A stretch of DNA of 64,000 nucleotides from Spironucleus salmonicida (taxonomy: Eukaryota; Fornicata; Diplomonadida; Hexamitidae): NCBI GenBank assembly GCA_000497125.2, contig CM035319.1, forward strand, positions 1,418,001 to 1,482,000, read 5' to 3'. Below the pieces are notes generated by a model, which saw nothing but the letters and a program-made list of their open reading frames with translations, was not told the DNA's origin and did not search any database. This document shows positions 34,556-49,952 of the stretch, in pieces. Made by a program: the position numbers and the translations under genes. Positions within the stretch are counted from its first letter, which is position 1, and every line of letters begins with the position of its first letter.

Positions 34556-37500
34556 TCATTCCAAATCTTCTTCATCAAGTCTTGATTTAGTATAACTCAA
34601 TCTATTCATAATTTCTTTGCTTTATTCCATCGATGAATCCAATTATCCTCCAGTAGCTTTAGAAATTAATGCTCTAACAGTCCAAGAATTTTTATGCTTG
34701 TCTAATATCGTAGGGTTAAGTCCAGTGCTTTTTAGCAATGCTCTAGCTGGATCAGCATCCAAGGATGGTACTGGAATTGATTACTAGATAATCCTAGTAG
34801 TCTTTTACACCACTTAATTAGAATTTAATGAAATTGCAGACGACGAAACAGTATCTGTAAAATTAACTGTCGGCATGTACCTCCAAGGATAAGAATTAGG
34901 AGGCGGTATTTCTAATCGCTAATAAGGCATAACTTCAGCTAATGGTGATGATGGGCTTAACTCATTTAGAGTAAGTTTATTTGACTTCTTCTAGGTGATT
35001 GATTTTTCTTTTTCTTAAGTAATTTCACTGAAAAACATTTTTTCCCAATTACTTGGAGGTGCATCTAAAGTAACTCTCTGACACATTCCAAATAACTTAG
35101 AAGTTTTAAAATCATAAATTGTAGCTCTACGAGATTCGCCAATAACCAAAAATGCAGGCTCTTTCGTCCCTGTCAATAATTATAAATAGGAGATCCCCTC
35201 ACGATCGCACCGAACACTATAATTTATAACCAAATTTTCGTGCGCATGCAATAAAGGTATAACTTTACCAGAATACTCTTCGGTGAAAAGTGTTTTTTCA
35301 ATTTTTTGCTCATTGAAGCCCAAAATTATTTCTTGTGGTGGTCCACCTTACGGGTCCTATATATATTTTGTCTTCATTGAAATCTCCTGCGCATTTACAT
35401 TTTTAATCAGCTTAGAAATATCGTACGACGTCACAAATCCCTGCTCATCACCGACAAGCAAAATCTGCTTTTTCTAACAAAATACTACCTAACTAACACT
35501 GACATTGTTCTTTAGACCCTCAAGAGCGATTTTACGAACTGGTAGATTTACTTCTTTACCATTTTACTGCAATTTACGGTATAAAAAGCCCTTTTTTTCG
35601 GTTGTGATGTCTTCTTGCTCAGCAGCAGTCAAGGTTACAAATTTCTCGTCATAATCATCCTCCTATTTCGAGTTTTTAGTATAAAATCGCGACTTCTAGA
35701 AATCTGAAATTATCTTTTTCGTTTTGTCGCTGATCTGCACAGAATTTATTATTTGCTCCGACTTTTTTACATTTTTACCGTTTAAAAGCATATCAGTGAG
35801 ATCAAATTCTACAGGTTTCCTCTTCAATTTCTCATAATCTGCTGCAGTTTTTGACACTAAAACACTCAAATTAGTTTCTAAAAAGTCCAAAAAACAGTTC
35901 CGCGTCACACTGATAATCTGGCAAGCGGCACGTATTTTGACGACCAACTTGCGCATTTTTCCCTGTTTCGTAGCTAGCTAAAGCGTGCTCTACAATGGGC
36001 CCTATATCGCGCTCCTTTTACATAAAATTTGCTTGCAAATAATGAAATTTTTAGGCGTGGACGGGGAGGTGGACGGGAGTTTTGAGGAGTGGAAATTAGA
36101 ATTATTAAGCGGTTGATTTGAACTGGCGAGCGAATTTGTTTGACTAGGGATCGGGATTTTTGACTGGTGAACGGCCTGTGCCGGGGTAGCATTTTCGAGA
36201 TCGTCTGGCGAGAGGTCCGTATTCCCAGCCGTTGAAACGCTCAGACGCGAGTTTGGCATGTTCACGTACGCCCTCCGGAACGCCAAAATCTTGTTATCTT
36301 CGGTGGTGGAAAATGCCGATTCTGGCTGCCTGAATGCTTCCTTTTGTCCGCTTTAGCCCTCTGTTTAGATCGGTTGTGGTGGCATTTTAGACTGCGACTG
36401 CGACGTCGACTGGCGCAAATTCGGTGCTCCAGACTAGAAAATATTCTCAGTTTCGAGGCTCGCATCGTCGTTTTGGAAGTAAATTGAGCTCTTCATCTCT
36501 GGACAGTGGTGGAAAAAGAGGTGCTTGATGAACTCATTTTCGCTGGTCAGCTGGTTTTGGACTGCAACGCTTTCATCGGTGTAGGGGAGCAGGAAACGCT
36601 GCACTGAACGTGCCTTTCTGATATAATTTTCGTACGGGTTGTTGTTGCTTGGAATGGAAATCGGAGCGTAGGAAGAGTGGTTGAATGAGCAAATTAGGAT
36701 GTTTGCCGGAATGAGCGGTCTGACGGTGTAAATAAAGCACTGACCATTTGATAAGCAGATAAAAATAAGCGGTAGAGAGCCCATAAACTTGATTGCAGTG
36801 ACTGCTGATGAATTTGCAAATTTTGGTAGGTAAATTACGCCCTACCTGAGGAATTTGATAGATGAAGTATCGAAAAGTTGAACTCTCGAATCGTTGGTTC
36901 CGATCGCTAAAAGAGCTAGTTCAGGAGAGGCTTCAATAACCGTCACCTGCGACTAGTGGGCTTCCTCATAAGTTTGGTTTTCATTCAAATAGAGTGACAA
37001 CATTTTTTTGTAATATGAGATATTGTTGTTGTCGTTGAATTTGTCTAGACCTTAGTATCCTTAATTTTGTAAAAAATCCGGAATAATCCTCAGGATCTTC
37101 GAATAATCTTATTGGGCTCTAACTTTTCCTAAAAATGCTTGCTTTTACGAAAAGTAAGAAATTGCACGCATTTTAAGCTTATAACAAGGATCTAGCATTT
37201 TTTGCTGGTATGTAATATTCAAGTTCATGAGAATTCGGCTGTTAATTTTGCCAGCAATGTAATCTGCTGAAGGAGAAACTGAAATTGCTCGCACCTCTAA
37301 AGGATTAAGTTAATCATATAGAAATACAACATGACGTTGTGGATCAGAAGCAGTCATCATAGATCTTGTAATACCTTAAATGTTACTTCTAATTTAGTTA
37401 TCTCTTTGAAGAATAATGCTAAGATCTAAGTTAAGGGAATACGACTAAAATCCACCACCAGCACTTTAGGCATTTTGCTACATAGTTTACTAAGCTTTTT

Positions 37501-40387
37501 ATGTTTATTCGTTGAATGGATTACCCACTGAACTTAATGCCAGATCATTTTCAACATTTAGCAGTTATCTACCTAAAACACCAACGCCACTATAATCAAA
37601 TAGGCATCCAGTTTTCCAATAAAATGTAAGAACACCTTTGGTTCCAACAACAAATAAAATTCTTGACTTAATATCAGTAAAAATAGAAAGGATTTTTTGT
37701 CCTAAGATTTATAGAAGATTTTATTTCTCCTTTGCTTTCAACATTTAAATAGGGTCTAATTGTTTAGGTATAGAGCTCACATATTACTTTTTTTGTGTTA
37801 GTAAAGAGTTAATATCTTTAGGGTGATCTATTCTGTCTCTATCTACATTATCAGAGATATGAGAAATATTATTCGCATTTGCTGCAACATGGTTTTCTGT
37901 AAAATACTGTGCATTATCATTTGATTCTATAGTGGTGTATTCAGTTGGTATCTCTTCAGTATCTTATCCGTCTTATGAAATAGTCTTTGAAATAGTTTAA
38001 ATATTAACAACACGAATAGGTTAACCAGATAGCAAACTATAAAAAGTAATTTCAAAATCTCCAGAAATAATCGCAAACTCATGAATCTATTAATTTACAA
38101 CCATACCTTAAATAACAGTCGATATTGATCCAACTGGAACCTTATTACTAACTTTCACACTTGGATCATCTAACTATTCTTCCTTATTTGCCTTTCGTTC
38201 CTCTTTTTCGATATCGTTCAGTATATTCCATACAACACCCGTTTCTCCAATCTCTTCATTAGCAATGGCCTTAATATATAACATATGCTTACCTATTGGA
38301 ATAAAACCCATATCTCTATTAAAATTATAAAAACACTGTCCAAATTTAAGGCCATGAATATTAGGTAGAGATAAAGTTGTTCTTGTTAGATGGGCACCAG
38401 ATATAGCATGGAATAAAGTTACGATATAATCATGATCAACTACTCCAATAATATTACCCATTTGGAATGAAGTTATTATTGGCTACCCTGGTCTTGGTGG
38501 CTAAATCAATCTAATATGTTTTTATGTTTTTAATAACTCACCTTTCATTAATTTTGATTCAGTTATATCAATTTTAACTTTTCCATATTAACTATGCTTA
38601 CCAACTTCTGATGTTGAATAATCAGGGGCATCTTCAGGTAAAATACATTTTCCAATAAACTATTACTAAACCGCCATAGGTCCAATTTAATAAACATTAT
38701 TATATCCAATTGATGTAATATTATCCTATACAACATGAAGAGATACTATACCCTCTTTATGTAACTCTGGGAATGTTGTTATAACATTAAGATACTCATC
38801 ACAAACTGTAATAGAACCGTCGCCTCCTGCAACTACTAATCTAAAATTACCATCAGTAATTTTATTTTCCCAATGACCAAAGTCACCTTAAATTTTTCTT
38901 ACACTTTCATTTACAATATACTATGCACACAAAAATTAAGCATCAACATCAATTTATACACCTCCATGCTTCTTTTCTTTTATTGCGGTTTATAAAGGTC
39001 CAGGTTATGCAATAGATTCTATATAAGCAGTAGGATCTTCAAGAATTACAGAAGATGGCTTAATCTCATGTGACTCCATTGTAGATACATGCGGATTAAA
39101 AATTTTATCTGTTATTAAGTGTTTTATTTCTACATCTTTAGAAGTTAACTGCATCAATTTACTTACATCAATTTTAGAAAGATATCGTTTTCTTTCCTTT
39201 TCTAATTAAGCTTCAGGGTCTTCAATGCTGATATCTACAATTTCTTGTCTAAGTTCTGGATATATTCTGATCAAATCCTCTTTTGGAATTTCATCCAACG
39301 TGATATTCCTGTCCTTGCAGATTTTATGAATTTATTCAATTGGATCCCCGGAAACTAATTATTATTTATTAACTTCTTCTAAAAATGCCATAATTGAATG
39401 TTTTTTCTTTTGTAATTTAATTTTATAAGCTGAAACTGCTCCTGAGTTATGACCAATAAATAGCATTTCTTTTTATGCACACCAATACAAAGATGAGGCC
39501 GGAGATGCTAGTTTTTAAGGCTCTGATGCACCTTATGTCCCTGAAAGTGAAATAAATACAAACAAAGGCTAACGCATACAAACCATTAATAATGGTAAAG
39601 GAGATAATAAAACTGAGCATACAATCGGTGATAATTAATTAATTGGTTAACGACCAATTCCTCTTAATAATTCGTTTCTGTCAAACTCTTCCTCTTTACT
39701 TTATACTTTTAATCCTCCATAAACGTCAATACTCTGTGTATCTACACCCATTGCACTAAGCTTTCTCATAGCTTATGTTTCCAATCTCTCTTTGGTGCGA
39801 TCATCCAGTTTAAAAACTCGTTTTTAAGCAGAATCACCTTATAAAACAGGAGCAGTAGGTTCAAATATAAGTTTTGGAAATAGAAATGTTGAATCAGAAA
39901 CAAAAACTCCTATATCTGTTATAAAATAATAATTTTCGTTGAAAATATGAATAGCTGATATAGTAGTTCCCGGTATTTCAGTAAACTCTGCATTGTTAGG
40001 TAAAATAGATTCGATTAAAACCTTAGCAGTTTTTCCGGATGAACTAGTTGCTGAATGTTGCATTTATTAGAAAATAATCTAACTTTTTGGTAGCTCCTAA
40101 ACTGGATCTGTTGGCTCTTATGATGCTTCTGAATAATATGAAATAAAATCGTTCCAAGTAATAAAACCGTCTGCATCAGAGTCAATTTCTTCAAACATAT
40201 CAATAATAGCGCAAACTATCTCTTCCATTTAATCTTCTGTTTCTAAATAATTTTTAGGAATAAAAGTCTAAATAGTACGTGTAAAATATTCTAAGCTGAT
40301 TAAATTTCCAGAGAATAGTGCTCTGATACTATCTAGATCTTATGGATTAATAATACGAATCAATTCAATAGCTGAAGTAATTGGCAT
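34556..40387 (-). CDS. Giant EF-hand/WD40 protein, WDR49/CFAP337-like
   Basis: A 1943-residue frame, the largest complete gene here, open without a TGA from ATG 40387 to TGA 34556. A canonical EF-hand loop lies at residues 69-80 (DSDADGFITWND), preceded by helical segments. Most of the rest is repeated four-strand blades of WD40 type, such as FRLVVAGGDGSITVCDEYL, HEFAIISGDFEITFYSL and ELALLAIGTNDSRVQLFD, consistent with two or more propellers. The EF-hand-plus-WD40 plan is that of WDR49/WDR64 and the axonemal central-apparatus protein CFAP337, so calcium-responsive axonemal function is inferred. A GC-richer, Pro/Ser-rich insert lies at about 35970-36460. Confidence 0.75.
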
Positions 40388-40541
40388 TGCGGATTAAAAT
40401 TGGGATATTTTAATACTTATAATATAATATATAATACTATTATAATAATATTTTCAATGTACATATTTTCACGGTAATTAATAAATATAAATTACTATTA
40501 CAAAAATCTTCCGTTGTTAACTAAAAGGAATAAAGATGTGT

Positions 40542-41039
40542 TCACATCAAAATTTCATTTCTGCTTTCTGTAACTACCGTTTTATACTCTTCAAAATCAA
40601 GTTAAGTTGGCACAAATAACTTTTTACCTTCCATCTACAATTGTTACTTTTTCTCAGTCTGTTTAATTAATATCAATTCAACATTTATGTTGAGACCTAA
40701 CTACATAACTGCACTTTAAAATTAATTAACTTATATATAGCCTGATTTATCTTAATTTCCACCCAACGCAATCCAACTAAAATGAATTTCGGAATCCATT
40801 TCAGAATCAAAGTTTCTCCTCTTTAACTACTAAATAAGCTAAACTAAATTATTGAAGGTAAGCTGACCATCATTTATAATTTCAGAATCAATTAGTAACG
40901 AAAACAAATCATCGTCAGACAGTTCGATTCCATATTCTTTTAATATTTTACGCAATTACCACATATCGACAGAGTTTTATTTTTTACTATCATGTGAGTC
41001 AAATATCAGTTATAATTAATTTAACTCGTTTTAGTTCAT
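40542..41039 (-). CDS. EF-hand protein, calmodulin/centrin-like
   Basis: A 165-residue protein with the size and helix-loop-helix rhythm of a four-EF-hand protein. The clearest loop is NQDKSGYIQVNQ near residue 97, with Gln at position 12; the first (DSHDSKKQNSVD near 14) is degenerate, and a Glu-Leu-Ser-Asp-Asp-Asp helix start follows. Calcium binding is therefore likely weak or limited to one loop. Similar degenerate calmodulin-like proteins occur in axonemes and basal bodies. It is divergent from the IQCH-like gene over 57 bp. Confidence 0.7.
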
Positions 41040-41060
41040 TTAAAATATATTTATAAATAT

Positions 41061-41074
41061 TATTATATAATATT
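41061..41074. promoter_or_regulatory. TATTATATAATATT motif in a 57-bp divergent spacer
   Basis: The entire promoter space for two divergent genes (starts 41039 minus and 41097 plus) is 57 bp and carries this near-palindrome in its middle. It matches the motif at 611-624, which makes a bidirectional initiator plausible here. The start chosen for the plus gene is the ATG at 41097, since the ATG at 41084 opens a different frame. Confidence 0.3.
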
Positions 41075-41096
41075 TTTTAATAAATGCAATCAAAAA

Positions 41097-44000
41097 ATGC
41101 AAATTAGAATAGAGCAGACACTTGCAGATATCCAAATTTACCTAGACGCACCACCCCCATCATTGTAGAAGAAATAAATTATTTAAATGACCAATTATCA
41201 GCCCCAAGGTACATAATCAAGACCTAAAAGCATGATATCTCACAAACCTGCAAAATTCGCTATTTAAAGAGCACTAGAGAAGCCTCTACCTAAGTAGATC
41301 ATACCAGTATTAGAAAATGGATCTTTAGCTCCAGGTGTGAACACACGTAAACCAAATTTTCAATAACTTGCAAGAGCTGAAATGAACTCACTGAAAGCGC
41401 TCCCAAATCCATAAATTGAACGATTAAAGTAGTTAAATGCTTATAATAACCCTCATAATTTTTATTCTCCGCTAAACAGGTACCAAACGTAGGATCACTA
41501 CTAGAATTTAACAGTTCATGATATCCAGAAGCACGGCATGTATAACCTGCAGTTAAGACGTGAGTTACCACAGAACTTCGATCTCTCTCCCGTATTAGCT
41601 GTCCCAGGCGAGGATGGAAAAGATATTTTGGTTACAAAAACAGTATCTCCGTAAAAAGTAAAATCCGTCGATTTGAAGCAATCACCGCACCAAAAAGCGT
41701 TTGCAGATATGGCAAGAGTGCGGTTGCAAGACTAAGAAACAGTAGATTTAGAGGTTATGGAAATGGTAAAAACCCGACAGTTACAACAAGTTCAGCTCCA
41801 CGATGAGGACCTAAATCAACTGGACTTAGAAATAGTAGAGGAGAATATTGGGAGCGAAAAGGACGACATTGTGGCCGTTCAGCATTGGACATAAATCACG
41901 CATAAGCGTAACTACAAAACAAGCGAAATCAACAAAATGATGGATATTTTTATTGAATAATAAGAGGAATTAGGATTACAATCTACATTTTAAGATCGTA
42001 TTCTGTTTAATGACGTTTAGCAAAATTTTGAACTGAATATTGCTGATAATGAAATTGTACGAAATGTGGTATATAAGGGACTATTTTAGAAATATGCATT
42101 CGCGTCTGCAGAAATAAGCTATATTATAGGGTAAATAATGTCAGAATGCTAATTTGCTGATGGTATTTTATTAGGGGATATGCTTATTTAGGCAGGTTTG
42201 GATTTATATTTTAATAAAATCATGATTGATAAAAATGGAATAGGCGATATGTTGGTTGAAAGAGTCGTGGATAATACAGCAGAATAATAGCGTAGACTTC
42301 ACGAAGCTAAATTGCGTTAATAATAATTAGAATAAGAAAGAGCCAAGAAAGATTCAGAATTACGTAAAAAACTTGCAGCTGCATTTATCATATAAAATTA
42401 TTTCAAATTTATTTAGTGTAAAGAAAAATTTAGCAGTATAATGTCTCAGAAATTCAGTATTTTAGAATAGAATTTTGTTAAAACATAGGAACGATTCGTT
42501 GTTGATTGTCAGCCGTATTATAGTAGATTAAACAACCATCTATCTGAAAATTAGCACAATTTACAAATGTCCCTTTTTAACTCAATCGATTTGCCTTTAT
42601 TGGATATTGAATTCTGGTATGATCATAGAGACTAACATACAGACTAAAAAATACTCATTTTTGTTTTTATAACAGATGATATGATTATTATTCCAAACAT
42701 TTTATTAGAAGATAAGTAAGAAGATTATATTTTAGATGATAAGATATTGACGTTGTTAATAGATCCTAGGGTTACCCTTTGTGTTATTTCAACCAACGAT
42801 ACCAAGATACCAGAGAGTCCAGTTTTTAACGCGTGTGATGCTATACATAACTAACAAGGCGGTGCATTACATCGATTACATATAATTAATATATAAACTA
42901 TTGATTATATCGGTAAACTTTCTGCATTGAATGTTAGTGTTCCATAGCTTTTTATACTATAGCTTAAAAATAATCTCAACATATTAGCAGATAAAATGTA
43001 AGAATTAATTGACAAAATTTAGCCTGATATAGTATTTTAAACATTAACAACTGAGCAATAATTAAATGTAAGGTTATTTCAAGTCTTAAAAGAAACTCGA
43101 CTTCCTATCCACTAAGTATGCTTTGATTTAATGCGGTTTTCTGGTATTATGACTGCTTTACATGAGACTGCATAAAAAACTTTAATAAAATTTAGATCTA
43201 TTAATCCATATCTTGATATTGAATAATAGTTAATATAATATACATCTAACGAAAATTTTATTGCTCCAACCTATATTTTACGACCAGATCTGATGGTATC
43301 AGCACCAGGTGCAGATTTAGTTTATAATTAACTTGGAGGGATTGGTATAACCCATTACCTTAATAAAGCTCCATTTAAAGTATTTTAAAATGTAAATTCT
43401 ACTGAGTTTTATTAAAAACATGGCGCTGTTTTATGTCCTTACTATACTGAAGCCTAAATATATCGATATTTATCTTTCAATATGACTATTCATGGACAAT
43501 CACCAAGATTTTAATATGTCGAAGAATCAGCAAGATCATATGTTCAGTTTGGTCATACTATGTCCGCAGGATCGTTTTCACCAATAGAATAGTCGTATTG
43601 GAGATTAGTTCCTAAAGAATCATTTGATGTTTTTGTGTTTTAACTAACTGAAACATTGAAAAGATTAAATTATAAAGGAACATTTGAATGTAGCATAGTT
43701 CTCCTCAAGATGGGTTAAAGTTTTTAATTCGAACTTAACTAGTTAACATTTGGTTATACACCTAGATTTTTGACGCATAACAGAACATTACTAGTTAGGG
43801 CTTATAAATGTATAGTGCAAGACAGATCTATTGAAATATCAAGAAATTATTACTTTATGAATGGCCTTCGTAATTAATTCTTCTCAACACTTAGAAATGA
43901 ACTTAAGTTAATAAAGATGAATTAAGTTTATGTTAGTATTTGTTAAAATTTTGGTCTGGATGTTGTGGTTGAAGGTAATACAGAAAAATAGATGTGGGAA

Positions 44001-44174
44001 TACGCAACAGAATTTTTGACTTAAATATAAGCAAAAAGCGGCGGAGAGGCATAAATGAGATAATTATTGGCAGACCATGCAGGAGAGCCTTTGCACTGTG
44101 TTTAATCATATATAGAAAAAATAGGAACTTCACCTTTTTATGTATGTGGAGTTAATAGTGCTTTAGAACAATGA
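41097..44174 (+). CDS. IQCH-like protein (IQ motif, large)
   Basis: A 1025-residue protein. Near residue 427 an IQ-type helix (AAAFIIQNYFKFIQCKEKF) follows a charged coiled coil (AKLRQQQLEQERAKKDSEL). The 600-residue C-terminal part is an alpha/beta domain with repeated Rossmann-like strands and an ATP-grasp-like feel. Overall length and the position of the IQ motif match IQCH, a flagellar/sperm calmodulin-interacting protein of about 1027 residues in mammals. The assignment rests on architecture and composition, not on an alignment. The first TGA-bounded frame from ATG 41084 was rejected in favour of this one. Confidence 0.6.
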
Positions 44175-44188
44175 TTTGTTTGCTTATT

Positions 44189-44389
44189 TCACTTAATATT
44201 AGACAAATTTCTAATTTACAACTTAGAAGATGTTTTTAACGGAATCAAATCTGGTAGTTTATTTTTATCTTCTATTTCTAATTTTTTAAGCACAAAAGGT
44301 GCTTATTGACTTCGTTATTACTACATCCACTATACAATATTTATCTCACAGTCTTAGTCAGTCTTATTTTATAAATCATTGATATTCAT
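44189..44389 (-). CDS. Small unknown protein
   Basis: A 66-residue frame, ATG 44389 to TGA 44189, with a Gln-rich N-terminal half (WMQQQRSQQAPF, mostly TAG/TAA) and a basic C-terminus. Too short for a domain call. Gene status is supported by composition (balanced acidic and basic residues) and by its fit between a convergent neighbour 14 nt away and a divergent neighbour 99 nt away. Confidence 0.4.
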
Positions 44390-44488
44390 TTTTTACTTAA
44401 ATATTATTATATTTATTATACACGTCTATATAACCGAAGTTTCAATTTAGTTATTGTAATAAGTGACATAATAGTTTAATATCTTAAG

Positions 44489-45394
44489 ATGGAATAGTGT
44501 TCAATATGTTTTGAAGCCCTATCTTCTAACATTTCTTAATTAACATGCTCTCATATATTTCATAAAAACTGTATTTAGCCTTGGATTAACGAAAATAGCT
44601 CTTGCCCTATTTGTCGATGTCCAGTTTCATTCAATACACTTTAAGTAAGCTATCTTAGATCATTCAATCATGAAGTCAAACAGTTTAAAATTTTCTAACA
44701 CAATTATATTATCTAAACAGATTCAAATCTAATTATAAACCTCAATTGTCATAGCTTCTAGGTATCGATGTCAAGTGTTTTTTCTATTAATTCTTCTTTT
44801 GCTATTATTTCTAGAGGATCAACATTAGAAATACTAACAAAAGATAATACTACAATTATAGCTTGCCCATCATAGTTGTAATTTTAGTAAGAAGTATTTG
44901 ACCTTTAAATTAAGTTTTTAGTTCTTTAAGAATTGGACTTCTTTGCAATATCAGCTGCTAAGATGTTTCATTGCAACTACTATGGAAAGATACTATAAGT
45001 ATATAACTTAAATAGTGCAATCTTATCTGTTAAACTTCCATATATTTTAACTGTTAAGGAATTATCAACTAGACATAAAAATGGATTTAAATTCTTATTT
45101 TAAAATAACTGTTACATTGATTTTGATTATTATGGCGAATATTTTGTTTATTTAAATAATAAATATGATGTATTATTAATAAATAACCAGAAAATTATAT
45201 TTTAAATTCATATTCCAATAGTAAAAGCTGTTTATGTAGGTGCAGAAAAATGTGCAGTGTTTACTGGTATTAATGTTATATTGCTATCCCTAGAAGGGTT
45301 AAATTTAGGATAAATTATATGTTAAGATGCTTAAAAGTAAGGAGATGTTCTTTATGTTTCAAACGATAATTAAATAAGTAGATTACTAATATGA
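44489..45394 (+). CDS. RING-H2 finger protein with beta-propeller-like tail
   Basis: A 301-residue protein. Residues 4-42 form a RING-H2 finger with all eight ligands: C4, C7, C20, H22, H25, C28, C39 and C42, plus the Trp32-x-x-x loop that contacts E2 enzymes. It is therefore a likely E3 ubiquitin ligase. Residues 60-301 are a string of short beta strands with repeated hydrophobic and Ser/Asn alternation, possibly a WD-like propeller, as in RING-WD40 proteins. Stop TGA 45392; the convergent neighbour's stop is 15 nt away. Confidence 0.85.
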
Positions 45395-45409
45395 TTAAAA
45401 CATTTGATC

Positions 45410-45973
45410 TCACAACATGTCTGCTTCTGGTAGTCTTTCTATTTCGACTCTTCCTCTTTTTGCATATAATAATGGAATACCAGGAATCTTTCTAACACGA
45501 CGACGTAGCTCTCTATCATTAGTTGCTATCATATAGCATCTATGATCTTCGGCTTTTTTACATAAACAATCATCAGCATATCCTATATTTTAATGAGTAC
45601 ATTTTAACCGTTTGACTCTCGGATCTTTAGCTAGCTTAAGTGCAATTCCAAATCTGTGAGCATTTTTTTCTAATTCTGACATGACACAATCTGTAACATA
45701 AAGCGTTACTTTTGCTGATAAACATTTAATACACTCATTGATTAAATCTAATCTATATGTTATTGAATAATTTAAGAAGGATGTATCCATAATAACATGG
45801 TAAGGAGGGCCTAAATCATTATTAACCTAGAAATATTCATCAGCTGCAAGATCTCGTTCTTAAAATTTAATATGGTTATCAAAATTATCATTATATATTT
45901 AATTTGATATCTTTCTCCCGTCGTTCTTAGAAATAACTTTTAATTTTGCTCGTCGTTAGGCGTTTTTACCCAT
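45410..45973 (-). CDS. FCF1: FCF1/UTP24 PIN-domain endonuclease
   Basis: A 187-residue protein with the lysine-rich N-terminus and PIN domain of FCF1 (UTP24), the small-subunit-processome nuclease that cuts pre-18S rRNA at the A1/A2 sites in the nucleolus. Acidic catalytic candidates are Asp63 (VIMDTSFL), Asp95 (TDCVMSELE), Asp134/Asp135 (YADDC) and Asp153 (ATNDRELRRR). The C-terminal RKIPGIPLLY motif is a family hallmark. The length is close to the usual 190-198 residues. Codon use includes TAA and TAG for Gln. Confidence 0.95.
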
Positions 45974-46029
45974 TGTGGAATGGAAAAAGAAAAGATAATA
46001 AAATATAATGAAAGTAAAATAGAATTTGC

Positions 46030-48270
<2,241 letters not shown>

Positions 48271-48499
48271 TTTTTAATGGAAGGGTAATAAATCGCACAG
48301 ATCTTTTAGAAAATTTATATTAATTATTATATAGCTATATTGAGTTTATATAAATCTATTAATAAACCTACTATAAAAGGTATAATACTATATACCACAC
48401 TTTCATTATTTCATATTGATTTTTATATTCCTATAATATTTTTAAACTAGAATCAAATATATAATTATAAAGATTTAATATTATCAATTTTAATAATAA

Positions 48500-49129
48500 T
48501 CAAATTACTAGGTTTCTCACCACACATCTTACTTCATGGTCTGTTTCAAATTCGCTATCTATTCTGTTTTTACACAGTTAAAAGCTTGCTATCCACATAC
48601 ACCAGAATGTAAAAATAATACTTATGGTAATAATAATAATACTAAACTCTGTAAAAATAATATCTGAATTTGCTTTTACAATTGTAACTGTGGATTTACC
48701 TGGTACTACATTTGTTGTTAAAATTTCACGCTGAATAATTTCTACTGCGCAGTTAGTTTTTGTCACATTACATCTAAATGGAAAACGAGTTTGGGCCTTA
48801 ATATGTAGATTTATATCTGTTGCCTCTGTATCAAAGTTTATAAAATCTGATGTGTATCCTAATGAAGTGTAAACTCTAGCAATAAGTTTGAATTGTTAAG
48901 TTATATCCAGTTCTGCTACATTATTGGCTCTTAAAGTAATACCTAATTAAGGAACAAATTCTGCAAATAAGGGACGTGTGGATGAATACAAACAAAACAT
49001 GCTTATAAGGCAAACCACTGCGATACTAATTATTGTTAGAACACATAATAAGAATATTTTTTATATATATGCAAAAGAACTACGAGGCCCGATAAAAATT
49101 TTTTGAGTAGGCAGTGACTAAAATTTCAT
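48500..49129 (-). CDS. Membrane protein with two TM segments, unknown
   Basis: A 209-residue protein: a short basic N-terminus, a first transmembrane segment at about residues 25-48, an approximately 110-residue beta-rich extracytosolic domain with two Cys about 7 residues apart near residue 120 (CNVTKTNC), a second segment at about 163-185, and a cytosolic tail. The layout, two TM helices flanking one lumenal beta domain, fits many endomembrane proteins; no family is recognised. Stop TGA 48500. A 229-nt spacer separates it from dynamin. Confidence 0.65.
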
Positions 49130-49172
49130 TATACATATATAGACTAATAATTATATAATAATAAATAGAATC

Positions 49173-49952
49173 TCATGGCATATATTCCGAAGTGAGCAAA
49201 CCAAATTATATAAATTTGTGTCCCACCTTAGCTAATCGATATCTGACCTATATATCAGTTCTACCTCCTAATTTTTCCGCAATTTGCACCCATTTTTTAG
49301 GCTCGCATTATAAACATGATTCTAATAATCTTTTGTCTTCTGCTTCTGTCCATTTTCCTTTTTTAAGGGAAGGATTACTAACTCTATTCCACCTTTAATT
49401 ACATTAATTTGCTGATTTTTAAACACAATTAGACTAAGAATTAATATATGAAGCCACTTCTTACCATGAAGACAAACCAAATTACGATATTGCTTGTTCT
49501 AATAATTATATTTCAATCTCTGACCAGGTATTTTATTCTGAGCCCTGTGGCCTTTTTTTAACATCAACATTCTGTTTATCTATATCAAACTTGTGACTTT
49601 TCTCCTACTAATTTCTGAAAGCTACTTTCTCTTCTGGAGCTTTTGGTTTTATTGATGGAATCTATAATTATTATTATGAATTCTAACTCGTATCATACAG
49701 ATCTTATCTACCTAAATATTATTAAACCTATTTATCTGATTAAATATCCAGTGATTATATTGATTGTTACAATATCTATAATGATAAATTAGATATTTAC
49801 TCAAATGAAGAAAGTAGACTTTATTACTAAACAATATCAAATTATAGTAAAGGTTCCTCTGTTTCTGTAGGTTCAAATGGTACACACTCTTTGTAATTTT
49901 AATATGTGTACTCCAAACAGTCGATTTCAGGCTTATTTTATTCGTTTTCCAT
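49173..49952 (-). CDS. Two-repeat Myb transcription-factor-like protein
   Basis: A 259-residue protein with a Gln-rich N-terminal 100 residues and two C-terminal Myb repeats. Repeat 1 spans 143-188 (TWSEIEIQLLEQAI, SWQEVASYI, SANQCNQRW); repeat 2 spans 201-240 (GKWTEAEDKRLLESC, KWVQIAEKLG, RTDIQVRYR). The SANQCNQRW recognition helix followed by KKGKWTEAED is the classic junction of c-Myb-type R2R3 domains. The Gln of the invariant Q-C pair is encoded by TAA. Nuclear DNA binding is expected. Confidence 0.9.
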
